Shown here piece by piece: positions 10,441 through 21,347 of a stretch of 37,075 nt of DNA. The notes under the pieces are model-generated. The model was not told where the DNA came from, searched no databases, and was given only the letters and a program-made list of their open reading frames with translations. The stretch lies in assembly GCA_025201805.1 (NCBI GenBank), contig MU619413.1, forward strand, positions 7,205 through 44,279, given 5' to 3'. Numbering within the stretch: position 1 is the stretch's first letter; each line of letters begins with the position of its first letter. Position numbers and translations under genes: made by a program. Source of the stretch: Parasitella parasitica (lineage: Eukaryota; Mucoromycota; Mucoromycetes; Mucorales; Mucoraceae).

Positions 10441-11211
10441 GCGGGTATTTTTATCATGTACATCATGGCTAAAGGTTTCCTCAAAATAACATAATACTCG
10501 AGTAAACCAATATAATTGTATGTAATTGTATAGATAGTAGTTTTATTTCTCCTTTAAATCAGCCAACATCAGACATTGCTGTTCTAATAGTTCAATACAG
10601 CTACAATTTCCAACTTGCTTTCTAGTTTCGCTATCTAGGCGCAATTCAACAGAGAATTGGCCCAAGTCAATACTAAGGTTCTCTAATCGCTTGCAGTCAA
10701 TGTTAAAAGTGGGACAATGTCGAGGATATTTTGAAAATTCTGCTCCTAAAAGCTCCAGGGCCGGTTTACCGGCTAGCAGCATGGAAAATCGAGCTTGGTT
10801 TATGATTTTTGTGCCTAGTTATCAGCTGCAAACAGGCAGGGTCAACTATCTATAACCTGGGTTTAATTGGTCTAATATGCACCAGATCGAGACTCTCATC
10901 ATCATCGTTTTAAGGGATATTGCCAGTAAACTAAAAGCAAGTAGACGGCATGCTTATGGTGTAGGCTCCGCAAAGTTGTTAGATTCAGCGCATAAGTAAA
11001 GATAGCATTTTCGGGAGGAGATGTATTTGATGTGACAATTTAACAACACAAGGTAAAACGCCCTATGAATACAAAGGTATGAAGCTGTTGACAGCACGGC
11101 ACTTTCCGTAACAAAAGCGGCTCCAATAAAGATGATAAAACAATTTTGTAGATGAGTGAAAACTGCATGTATATGAATACGAAATTCCGGTATACCAATT
11201 TCTCATCAGTG
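10441..11211. other. Intergenic DNA upstream of the YeiH-like gene
   Basis: The minus-strand frame at 10543-10782 (79 codons, leucine-rich, MLLAGKPALELLGAEF) is uninterrupted, but I recognise no family and see no supporting splice signals, so it is left uncalled. The rest shows no structure apart from the probable promoter near its right end. Confidence 0.3.
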
Positions 11212-11218
11212 TATAAAA
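11212..11218 (+). promoter_or_regulatory. TATA box of the YeiH-like gene
   Basis: TATAAAA sits 68 bases before the ATG at 11280, followed by a CT-rich stretch (TTCTCTCTTTCCTTCCTTG) of the type seen in fungal leaders. A start about 30 bases downstream would fall on or near the ATG at 11244, which favours the 11280 start codon. Confidence 0.5.
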
Positions 11219-11279
11219 ATTATTGAAGCGGCTATACTATTAAATGGTTGCTTTCTCTCTTTCCTTCCTTGCTCACACA

Positions 11280-12934
11280 ATGCCCATAACTAGACGTGCA
11301 TCGGTTGAAGTGGGAGCCAACATTGAATTGCAGAAAACCTCGCACGTAAATGATAGCCAAGAGGCAAACTCATCTGCGTCTGCAGCGTCCATTGCGGCCC
11401 AGACACCTTTGTCAAACAAGAAGGCCGGAAAGAAATTATCAGTGCCCTTCAAATCGTCATGGCTCTTGTGGTGGAATTCAGAAGAATGGTGGTCCTGCTG
11501 GATTGGCCTTATTTTCTTTGGCTCCATTGCCTCTGCAGTTAAACACAACATACCTCAACCTCAGTTTCTACCCTGGGAAAACAACCCCTTCCACACCTTT
11601 GGTACGACGGGCAATTTCGGTCTATTTGTGTTATTTGGCGCCATGGGCATGTTGCTATGGATTGCAATGGCTGCCACTAGAGCCCCTCATTGGAAGAGAT
11701 TTCCTGCCGGGTTTGTGTGTGTGTTTCTGGTTGCCTTGATCAGCAAAATGCTCGCCAGTAACGGTACGCATCGAATTTTCAGTTTCATACATGGGAAGCT
11801 AATCTCTGTTGAATAGTTGTGCTCAAGAAAGGAAGCGTAGGCGACTCGATTTGGGCCATTATCTTGGGCTGCGTTATCAGAAATGTCATGTCATTAGTCA
11901 CAAAGTCTAGCATTTTGCCTCCATGGCTCAAAGTAGCTCAACAAACTGAGCTCTACATTGCCATCAGTCTCGTGCTGCTCTGTATCGATATCAGCGTATT
12001 GCGTCCATTAGCCCCGCGTGCATTATTTGTCAGCTGGATCGACACACCCACGCTGTTTATTGTGGTCGCCTATTTCGGCTGGAAAGTCCTCAATATTGAT
12101 ACGCAAACAGCGATAATCATGTCGGGCGCGACCTTCATTTGCGGCTCCTCGGCTGCCATTGCACTGGGTGCTAGCATGGGTGTGCCACACAAAACCGAAA
12201 TGCCCATTGCCATTATCTCTATCTTTACCATTCCTAGCATTATTGCGCTGCCCTATGTCGCAAAACGCATGGCGCTGACGGCCACGGTAAGCGGTGCTTG
12301 GTTTGGTGGCTGCGTCGACTCAACTGGTGCAGTCATCGCTGCTGCTAGCATCTATGGAGACCACGATGCCATCAATACTTCTGCTATAGTCAAAATGATG
12401 CAAAATGTCTTGATTGGACCGTTGTCAGTCATTGTGGCCTGGGCATGGTCTAGATATGAGTTGCAGGCAGCTTACAAGCGCGAAGAGGAGCTGCTCAATC
12501 GCAACGAGAATTTGGACGATTCTGTAGTCCAAGAGCAGATATTGGATGATGCGGCCGGGGAAGACAGCAATACACCTTCAGTCAAGCATCCACGCAATAT
12601 CCACGCCCCTTCCAAGCCAAAAGAAAAAGCATATGTTTTGCTGTGGAAGCGCTTCCCAAAGTTTGTGATTGGCTTTATTATTACAGCTGTCCTGTTTAAC
12701 ACTACCATAAGCAATGACACAGAGACAAGGACTCTGGTCAATGACTTTTGCTTTTATGTTTCTGAATGGTTCTCGACATTGTCGTTTGTTAGCATTGGCA
12801 TGGGCCTGCAATTGAGCGACATGAAGCAAAATATCCGCAGCTTGGGTAAATTAGTAACATTATACATTGTTGCCCAGATGGTGGATATCATTGTGACATG
12901 TGTTCTCGCTTGGACAGCATTTACCTACCTATAA
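11280..12934 (+). CDS. YeiH/UPF0324-family membrane protein (putative sulfate-exporter family)
   Basis: Two exons, 11280-11763 and 11817-12934, with a 53-bp intron ending CTAATCTCTGTTGAATAG; 533 residues. After a polar N-terminus of about 60 residues come roughly ten hydrophobic segments. The core SGATFICGSSAAIALGASMG and the later SGAWFGGCVDSTGAVIAAAS match the two conserved repeats of the bacterial YeiH family (Cons_hypoth698), followed by IVKMMQNVLIGP as in that family. A long charged loop (about residues 390-445) is inserted before the last helices and is unlike bacterial members. Family members are annotated as putative sulfate exporters, but the substrate is not established here. An upstream in-frame ATG at 11244 is possible. 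AATAAA lies at 13045-13050. Confidence 0.75.
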
Positions 12935-12949
12935 GCTGCATGTTGTCAT

Positions 12950-13004
12950 CAATATAATATCAATATAATATCAATATAATATCAATATAATATCAGTATA
13001 ATAT
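12950..13004 (+). repeat. 11-bp tandem repeat, five copies
   Basis: CAATATAATAT is repeated head to tail five times; four copies are identical and the fifth has A to G at position 3. It starts 15 bases after the stop codon of the YeiH-like gene, inside its probable 3' untranslated region. Confidence 0.9.
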
Positions 13005-13257
13005 CTACAGCATAGCCGCCGATTTCATGTGCCGTGTACTATGTAATAAAAACGACGTTTGTGTGATCACTGGGGCATTTGAGCACGCAGATAGCCTCGA
13101 CAACTACAATTACCCGTCGCTATTTGGCAGATAACACTGTTACCATAGCAATACCTAATATATGCTCGTCTACTAATCAATCAAGCTGAGATGGCGCCCG
13201 TAAATAATGAAATGATCAAACAGTTCAAAACGTATAATATCCGAAAAAACGAATGAG
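13005..13257. other. 3' region of the YeiH-like gene and promoter of the kinase gene
   Basis: It contains the AATAAA at 13045-13050 and then the approach to the kinase TATA box. No coding sequence is seen. Confidence 0.4.
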
Positions 13258-13266
13258 TATATAAAT
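13258..13266 (+). promoter_or_regulatory. TATA box of the kinase gene
   Basis: TATATAAAT lies 62 bases before the ATG at 13320. A pyrimidine-rich leader ending TTTATTTCAG precedes the start. That end resembles a splice acceptor, but the TATA box is too close for a leader intron. Confidence 0.5.
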
Positions 13267-13319
13267 TATGCACGGCTTTCGGGATTTACTCTTTGTCTCT
13301 TTCTTTTTATTTCAGCAAA

Positions 13320-15128
13320 ATGATGAGCAGTACAAAAGTTTCTCTTCCTCTTACCAGCACTGCAGATAGTCTGACGCCAGCAAAAAATCATAAGAGACAA
13401 GCATCCATTGGTTTAGGAATAGTAACGCATTCAACAGAGCCAGCAGTTCTAGCACCAAGAAGAGAGAGCGTTTCAAAAAATGATGTGTTTTACGACACAG
13501 CTTCAACGTTCTCGGACCAAATGAAGCCTCCTCCATCACTGAGCACACTGACAAAGCCCAACCCCCATTTTTACCAACCACAGGAAACAGTAGGAGTCAG
13601 ACCGACATTTGCAGATCGTATTCGGAGCATCGTCTTGGCCAATAGAAAAACTGCCGCCAAAACGCCCTGTGTCGAACGCAGTAATAGCAGCAGCAGCAGC
13701 AGTAATGGCGATCAAAAGAAGAAGAGCTGCAAACTAAAGAGTAGCTCCAGTAGCACCCACAGCAGCAACAGCATCAATTTATCCTTCCCTGAGGAAAAAA
13801 TCGTTCCTCTTCCTAGTCCTTCGCAGCCGTCATTGACCAGAACAAACACATTTACCCGACACCCTGTTGTCTCTCCAGCACTAGTGCTAAAAGATGCCGG
13901 TATAGCCGATGATGAAAGCCACACACCGCCACCACCACCAAGTTCTGCTATTCCCATTATTTCGCTATCACCAAGCTTCTCGCCCAATAAAACCAACATT
14001 ATTCCACCGTTACAGCAAGTGCCCATGTTGGGGGACATGGAAGATGATCCAGAGTACCACTGCAACAATGGCAACATTATTCGAGAATTCAAATTCCCTT
14101 CTCCTGCGCCGACACCTTACGACGATGTAGAAAATTTGGTCGGAAAGCACATTTGGAAATTTCGTATCAGAGAGCTTTTGGGTGTTGGTGCATTTTCAAA
14201 GGTCTTCTTGGCTCATAATATGGAAGAGGGGGGTCTGTTTGCCATTAAAATGATCAACAAAGAGCGAATGTACCAAGACTTACGAGTGAAATCAAGTATT
14301 GAAAGAGAAGTGGGTGTTTTAAAGGTAAGCGGCCCTGTCCATACGCATCAGCTTATCTGCCCATATTCACACAAGATACACGTACATGCATACCAGTTTC
14401 TTAATCACGATCGAATTGTTCAGTTGGAGGCAACCATGGAGACAGAACAGCATTTGTGTATTGTATTAGAATACGTGCAAGGCGGCGAATTGTTTGATTT
14501 TGTGCAGCATATTCACAACGACATCCATAAGGTCGGAATTCAGTCAAATATAGACGAGCTCCTAATAAAAAGGCTGGCTCTGGAGTTGATAGATGTTGTT
14601 CTATGGCTACATGAGCATAATATCGTGCACCGTGACCTCAAGTTGGAGAGTAAATATGCATCACCAGCATCCTTCATGGCCAATTTTTAACACTTGAAAA
14701 ACACAGATATCCTAGTTTACTTTGACGAAACGACTGGGGAACCGCATATAAAAGTGACAGATTTCGGTTTAGCTCGCGTGGTTGACCCAGAGGAGCCAAA
14801 ACTAATGACTCGCTGTGGAAGTGAAGAATACGCTGCTCCTGAAATTGTGCAAAGCCTTGGTTATGATGGTCGTTTGACAGACACTTGGTCCATTGGCATT
14901 ATCATCTATGCTCTTTTGGTAGGCTATTTGCCCTTTTCATACGATGTCAATAGGGGAGAAAAGGTCTCACATTTATTCCATCGTATTGTACTGGCTCAAG
15001 TCAAATGGCCTCAAAATGACAATATAAGCCCTGAGGCCAAGGAGGTAGTTGAGCAGATTTTGGTCAGAAATCCAGAAAAGAGAATGCAATTAGATCAAAT
15101 CGCACTTTTGCCATGGTTCACACAATGA
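13320..15128 (+). CDS. Serine/threonine protein kinase with long disordered N-terminus
   Basis: Three exons, 13320-14324, 14397-14649 and 14707-15128, total 559 residues. Residues 1-270 are low-complexity, rich in Ser, Thr and Pro, with a serine run near 120-130. The kinase domain fills residues about 275-555: glycine loop GVGAFSKVF, AIK with the ATP-binding lysine, catalytic loop HRDLKLEN (Asn restored by splicing across intron 2), DFGL, and activation segment CGSEEYAAPE. The kinase ends at the C-terminus (LLPWFTQ). The CGSEEYAAPE segment resembles fungal CAMK-like kinases such as Prr1, but I would not assign an ortholog by eye. Intron 1 (72 bp) is a multiple of three without stops, so retention would add 24 residues between the alpha-C region and the next strand. 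Intron 2 contains a stop. AATAAA is at 15193-15198. Confidence 0.85.
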
Positions 15129-15588
15129 ATTTTTGTATGCGTACATCAATTTTATAATTTTTTCTTTTTCTTGCAATGTTTTGTTTTGATTCAATAAACA
15201 AAATGTAGACAATGTGTCATTAAAGAAACATGACGGCAAAGTATGTGCTCCTCAGATCAATAGCCTACCGTACCGTGTCTTCTAAAAAATGAGAGTTTGT
15301 AGTGATCTGTGTTGACCGGATTTTAGACTGGTTCCAGGCAACATTTTAATGTTACCCTGAATCATAATTTATCTCGAAAAGAAAAATATCTTTAGGTTGT
15401 ATTGCTCCCCATGAATTGACTCAATACGCTGTTATTGCTAATTTTCGCCCAACCTCTCATTTTGATCAGTCAATTGCCCAGCTGTCAAACTGTGAAAACC
15501 GTCTCAAAACAGTCTTCTCACACGAGAAAAGGGGACCTTTTTTTTTTTTTTTTTTTTTAAAAAAAAACCCTTTTCCTCACAACATAAT
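15129..15588. other. Intergenic region between kinase and NOC3 genes
   Basis: It holds the kinase polyadenylation region and a run of about 19 T followed by 9 A at 15539-15567, just before the NOC3 start. No gene seen. Confidence 0.4.
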
Positions 15589-18283
15589 ATGCCACCCAAA
15601 AAGAGTATACAAAAAGTGAGCAATAAAATTGCCTCCAAAGGGCCCAAAAAGGCCACAGGCAATAAAAAAAGCAGCAAGAATAATGATATAAAGCCCAAAA
15701 AGACAAAGGAGCAAAAGGTATGCTAAAAGCTTGAAGCTGTAAAGGCCCAACATCTGACATGTTTACAGGAAAAGGATATGATTCCCAGCTTTGTAACAGT
15801 TCCTGAAATCAAGAGCGAGGATGAAATTGCCATCTCTGACGATGATGTCGAGTTTTTTGCAGACAACAAGAATTTCACTTCATTTTTAACTGGGTTGGAT
15901 CAAAATGAACTCTCCAGGTAAACTGTCAAGAACAGTCATTGTCGAATCCAATATACTAAATTGTGTGCTGCTTAGAAACACTGCCAGGAAGGAAAAGAAA
16001 ATTAAGGCCAAGAAGGCGGAGCCAAAGAAGAAAGAGGATGATGAGGATAAAGAAGGACTTGCTTCTTCTTCAGAGGAAGAGTTCAATTCAGACGATGATT
16101 TGGATAACTTTGAGGAGCTGAGCGACGAGGGTGAAATGGCATTATTAGAAGAAGCTAATGCATCAGAGGACGATTTTGATTTAGCTGACGAAGAAGAAAT
16201 GGAGAGATTACTGTCCCAACAGCAACCGCAGAGCAAAAAGAAGATTGCCAAGATAGATAATGAGTCCGACGAGGAAATGGATTACGAGCTGAAGCCTAGA
16301 AAGGTGGCCAGCGAATGGACTCGCAAAGACTATCATACTAAGCTTCCCATCAAATTGGCTTCTGGTAGAATCCATCAATTGGAGGAGGAGGAGGAGGAGG
16401 AGCAATCTGAAGAGGAAGCGTCGCATGCATTTACGGCTACTTCTGCTGAAGAACAAGAAGAAAAGGACGACGATGACCAAAAAGAGGCGCAGGAAAAGCA
16501 GCCCAAACTATCTCGAAAGGAATATCTTATCAAGAAAAAGGAGGAATTAGCATTGATTGCTGGTAATATTCAGGGAGACCCAGAGGAGTATGTGTCGCAA
16601 TTGAAGACTCTGCGTGCCATTTACAGAGAAGATAATGTCACTGTCAAAAAATTAGCATTGCTTACACAATTAGCTGTTTATAAAGACATTATCCCTGGTT
16701 ACCGAATTCGCCCTTTGACATCTCTTGAAGAAGAAACTCAAGTCTCCAGAGATGTTAAAAAGATGAGAGAATATGAAAAATCTCTGCTTGGCAACTATGA
16801 GCTGTATTTGAAGGATTTGAATGTCTTGCTGTCTAGTAAGTTATATACAAACTTCCCAGATCAGTCAACCAACTTTCTTTTTACATAGGAAAAAAGACTG
16901 AGGAAGATGCGTCATTAGCCTTGGTTGCTACTCGATGTTTATGTGAACTCTTGATTGCTAAAACTCACTTCAATTTTCGTTTGGAGATCATGGTTGCTGT
17001 TGTTACACGTATGAGCACCATCAAATGGAACGAAGCAGCCCAATTATGCAGTGAGACATTGGTAACTGTGTTTGAAAACGATGAGTCGGGCAGGTCTTCT
17101 CTCGATGCCGTAAAAATGGTTATTCGTATGGTGAAATCCAAAGGGTTTGCAATCAGCGAAAACGCCATCAATGTATTTTTGCACCTTCGCCTCAAGGACG
17201 AAATGGCACACAATTATGCCAAAGACAACAGCGATGACCAAGTTGGCAAAAAAAGGAAAAACAACCACAAGCCGTTTCTGACAAAAAAGGCACGCAAAAC
17301 ATTGAAGGAAACTAGAGAAATTGAAAAGGAATTCCAAGAGGCTGAAGCTGTTGTCAGTAAAGAAGAGAAGGAGAAGAATGTAAGCTGTCTACGGTGTCCA
17401 AAGCTGCATTTACTGACCTGCATTTTTACCCACAGCACACGGAAACCCTCAAGTTGATTTTTACATTTTACTTTAGAATTTTGAAAAAGCAGAGCTCGTC
17501 TCCTCTTTTGCCGGCGGTTTTGGAGGGTCTTTCACGATTTGCTCATTTAATTAGCGTTGATTTCTTTGATGATCTCTTGAACGCCCTTAAAGATGTGATG
17601 CATTCCTTTGAAGATTCTAATGATATTTCGCGCACAAGCAATGGTACTCGTAAAAGGTTGCTCTGTATCATCACAGCGTTCCAATTGCTCTCAGGTCAAG
17701 GCGAGGCTTTCAACTACGATCTCAAAGATTTTTACACAGAAATTTACAACATTCTGTTTAAAGCAAGTTACCACACCAAGATTGAAGACAAACCAGAATC
17801 GCAAAAGGAGACAGAGAGCGAAATGCTGATTAAAGGGCTTGAATTGATGTTCTTAAAGAAACGCCAGATTCCCGTAAACCGATTAGCAGCATTTACCAAA
17901 AGATTTGCTTTGGTTGCACTAAATATGCCCAACAAGACAGTTTTACAATGCCTTGCTTTGGTAGATAGACTCGTGCAGGTTAGAGCAAAAAAAAATTGCC
18001 TCTTCTTCAGCCCATCTAATATTTCTTGAATTCTTTAGAAGGATCATCGTTTAGATGCACTATTACAGTCAGAAGATAGAGCATCAAGTGGCATTTATGC
18101 TCCCTTGCTAGAAGATCCCGAACTTTGTAATCCATTTGGTACAAGTTTATACGAGCTGTTTCTCTACCAGGTTAGTCTGATATTTGTGTTTGTAAATCAC
18201 ATTTTTATTAAGAACCCATTTAGAACCATTATGATCCTAATGTAAGAACTATTGCAAAAGCATTGCAAAAATCAGCGCAATAG
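15589..18283 (+). CDS. NOC3: Nucleolar complex protein 3 (Noc3), 60S ribosome assembly
   Basis: Seven exons: 15589-15717, 15769-15917, 15976-16835, 16889-17379, 17436-17978, 18039-18170 and 18224-18283. They sum to 2364 bases (787 residues), the usual Noc3 size. Noc3 works with Noc2 in nucleolar-to-nucleoplasmic transit of pre-60S particles and, in yeast, has also been linked to replication licensing. The N-terminus is lysine-rich and then strongly acidic (Glu runs near residue 230). The NOC3p domain starts near residue 265 (SRKEYLIKKKEELALIAGNI, then YKDIIPGYRIRPLT). The CBF/Mak21-type domain occupies about 565-740 (LEGLSRFAHLISVDFFDDLL). The last exons give LCNPFGTSLYELFLYQNHYDP, the conserved Noc end. 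Introns are 51-60 bp. AATAAA is at 18307-18312. Confidence 0.9.
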
Positions 18284-19050
18284 GCAGCCGAGATATAGAC
18301 GCATTCAATAAACATGTAGAGGGTTCTCTTTTTTTTTTTATGGTTATGTTTGAGATATCAATTCTATTATATGACTACAAGACGGCTGATATGCTGATAT
18401 ACTGAGACAATGTTGCCAATTAATCAATTTCAAGAGTACAGTGCGTTCGTGGATAAATTTACGGTATTTTCATGTATAAATCTGTGCACTGGATTGACAA
18501 ATGAAAAAATCGATAAGCTAAACCCGTTTGTTCAGCAACTACAGACAGATGGTCATTAGATAATGCAACGTTAAGATATTTCGTTGAAATTCCATCACTA
18601 TAAAACCCTTTGCGTCAAAAATTTGAGAACAACCACTTTAATCCTCATTTCATCCGTACTAAAGATCTGTTGCCTTTCATCTTTCTGCGCTTAAAATATG
18701 TTAATTTGTCAAGGGAAAAATGGCTCCACCACAACCCTGAATCGTTTAGATTGTCGCATTGATTTTTTTTTTTTTTGTTTCGACCATCCGTGTATGCCCA
18801 TGTAGCCTTTTTTTTTTTTTTTTTTTTATCCAATTTATATCTTAAGTTATGTACGTAAAAAAATAGAAATGTTCAATATCAAAAAAAAAATAAAGTGATT
18901 TCATTGTTGGACAGAAACATATTTAGGCGACATCTAATTCTGAAGCCGCGACTTCGCTTCCTGAAAGGAAAGAAAAAGAGGTTTGTTCGGCTTTTGCATC
19001 GTTTTTGTTTTGAGGGTAGTTTGTGAGAATGTTTAAATGTATATATTGAC
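18284..19050. other. Intergenic region between NOC3 and the DNAJC7-like gene
   Basis: It contains the NOC3 polyadenylation signal and several long T runs (18332-18340, 18763-18776, 18809-18827). A 49-codon plus-strand frame at 18410-18559 (INQFQEYSAFVDKF, then KLNPFVQQLQTDG) has protein-like composition but no family match and no clear promoter; it may be a gene scrap. The two genes converge here. Confidence 0.35.
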
Positions 19051-20610
19051 TTAACCAAAATGGAAGCTATAACCGCCTTGTTGTTGTTGACGTCTCCCGC
19101 CACCAGGGAAACCTCCACCAAATCCTCCACTTTGTTGAGCAAACATTTGAGCAAAGATCTAAAGTAAATCAATTGAGCTACCTGGGTATTTACGCACATC
19201 TTCCAAATACAAACTCACCTCATTTACATCCATACCTCCACCAGGGAAGCCTCCACCCATACCACCCATACCGCCGTCTAAATCAGCCCCTGAATCAAAT
19301 CTTGCCTTCTTTTCAGGATCACTTAAAATAGCATAAGCTTCGCCCACTTCTTTAAATCTAGCCTCTGCCTTTTCATCATCAGGGTTCTTATCGGGATGGT
19401 ATTGGAGAGCCAACTTGCGATAGGCTTTTTTGATTTCAGCTTCCCCAGCAGACTTTGTCAATCCCAAGATCTTATAGTAGTCCTTGCGCAGTGATTTCTT
19501 TAATTCAAGTTCAGCCTTGCGCAATAAATTATGGTATTCTTGGATTACAGTCAGTCTTTTTTGATGCCAGTTGGATCGGTGGTTTATCAACTTACCTCTA
19601 TTGGAAGCATCTACTTCTGTTAATTTTTTGTAGTCTCTTACGGCTTCTTCATACTGCTCAGTTTCCATATAACATCCAGCACGTCTACTGTAAGCCTTGT
19701 AGAATTCTTGGTCCAACTCAATGGCTTTGTCACAATCTAAAAGCGCCTCCTCGAATTTCTTTTGTTTTTGTAAAACTGCAGCACGGTTGGAATATAATCG
19801 AGAGTTCATAAAGCTGTTGGTTGGATCAATATCCAAAGCAGCGGTGTAAGCATCGTAAGCATTATCTAGCTGATTGGCCTTGAAGGCATTGTTACCCTCC
19901 TCCTTTTGTTTTTCAATTGCACGAGCCATTTTCAACAACGAACGGGCTTTGGTAAAATCGGGGTCGCAGCGAAGCGCTTCTTGACAATGAGCAACTGTTT
20001 TTGGGTTGTCACCTTGACTGTAAAACACACGAGCTCTGAGGTACAGTGCATCAGGGTTTTGGCTGTTTAAGCGAACAAGGGAGCTGCCACAGAAGTAGCG
20101 TCAATGTACATGATGCACAACCACAATCAACCACTTACTTGACGATACGACTGGCTTCAGAATAATTCTTTTCTCCCAAAGCACATTCAGCTTGCTTTAC
20201 TCTCCATTTGACAGGAATGACATCAGGATCAACAAAGGAGATGGCGCGATCCAGACTGTTGCGCGCAAGACCCCATTGATTATTTGCCATAAATGTGTCT
20301 ACCTGACCCATATAGTTGAACACCTGCTGTAGATTGTTCCATTCACGTTGAGCACTATTTGGCTCAATCTCCATTGCACGTTTATATAGGCGACCAGCTT
20401 CCTCCAAATTTCCCATCTTTAAATGGCATGTTCCACCACGCAAAAATGCCTTGGCATTACTGGGGTCTAATGTAGTAGCAGTGCGACAATCGTTGGCGGC
20501 GTCTTTGTACCTCTTTTGCATCATCAAAGCGGCAGCACGATTGTTGTAGTAGGTTGAGGTTTGAGGAGAGGCCTCTAGTAGCTTTGTTAAGATGTGCACT
20601 TTTTTTTTTT
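19051..20610 (-). CDS. DNAJC7: TPR and J-domain cochaperone, DNAJC7/TPR2-like (5' end missing)
   Basis: Exons on the minus strand: 20139-20610 (open to the gap), 19596-20083, 19219-19538 and 19051-19158; introns 55, 57 and 60 bp. Tetratricopeptide repeats fill most of the protein ([57 protein letters not shown]). A J domain follows, [20 protein letters not shown] with the HPD triad in [11 protein letters not shown]. The end is a Gly-rich tail, then a Gln-rich [20 protein letters not shown]7-type proteins pass clients between Hsp70 and Hsp90 in the cytosol. The N-terminus and perhaps one TPR motif lie in the N gap. The 57-bp intron has no in-frame stop. If the 60-bp intron is retained, its final TAG ends the protein. 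Confidence 0.85.
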
Positions 20611-20990
20611 NNNNNNNNNNNNNNNNNNNNNNNNNNNNNNNNNNNNNNNNNNNNNNNNNNNNNNNNNNNNNNNNNNNNNNNNNNNNNNNNNNNNNNNNNN
20701 NNNNNNNNNNNNNNNNNNNNNNNNNNNNNNNNNNNNNNNNNNNNNNNNNNNNNNNNNNNNNNNNNNNNNNNNNNNNNNNNNNNNNNNNNNNNNNNNNNNN
20801 NNNNNNNNNNNNNNNNNNNNNNNNNNNNNNNNNNNNNNNNNNNNNNNNNNNNNNNNNNNNNNNNNNNNNNNNNNNNNNNNNNNNNNNNNNNNNNNNNNNN
20901 NNNNNNNNNNNNNNNNNNNNNNNNNNNNNNNNNNNNNNNNNNNNNNNNNNNNNNNNNNNNNNNNNNNNNNNNNNNNNNNNNNNNNNNNNN
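20611..20990. other. Assembly gap (380 N) bounded by homopolymers
   Basis: The gap is entered by 10 T and left by 16 A on the plus strand. The homopolymers may have stopped assembly, or may be poor-quality read ends. It removes the start codon and first exon sequence of the DNAJC7-like gene. Open frames crossing it are artefacts. Confidence 0.95.
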
Positions 20991-21347
20991 AAAAAAAAAA
21001 AAAAAAGTCACCTACTAAGGATATTGATCGAACTTGCTAGAATCAAGTATTGCCTATAATGACATGGCGTCGCCATGGTGGCGGTGGCGGTGAAAAAGAG
21101 GCACCACAGCAAATGAGCTGATGGCATAACAGTTAAATGATGACTGGCATGGCTACATCATTATTGATCTGGACTTACTATCAACTTATCGTGTAGCTAT
21201 TCAATGACTACTAGGCTTTTATTAAAGAACGTTTCAACTGCTTCATATCATGCTAATGGCTGCTGCCTACCGCAATCTATAGGGCGGGCTGTGTATTCAA
21301 TGTATCTACTGTATATGACTAACAAAAGGCATTCTACCCAAGGCAGA
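20991..21347. other. Spacer between the ATPase end and the DNAJC7-like gene start
   Basis: It should hold the 3' region of the ATPase gene and the promoter of the DNAJC7-like gene, both minus-strand. It contains a 15-bp perfect palindrome at 21063-21077 (CATGGCGTCGCCATG) next to a GGCGGT triple. No coding sequence recognised. Confidence 0.4.

Noticed and set aside
10543-10782. 79-codon minus-strand frame (MLLAGKPALELLG...)
   Set aside because: Clean but unrecognised, with no promoter or splice support. Not strong enough to call a gene.
13712-14092. Minus-strand frame of 126 codons over the kinase N-terminus
   Set aside because: Antisense to the serine-rich low-complexity region; leucine and glycine runs result from repeat codons.
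20592-21059. Several open frames passing through the N gap
   Set aside because: They consist of undetermined bases and homopolymers and have no evidence of coding.
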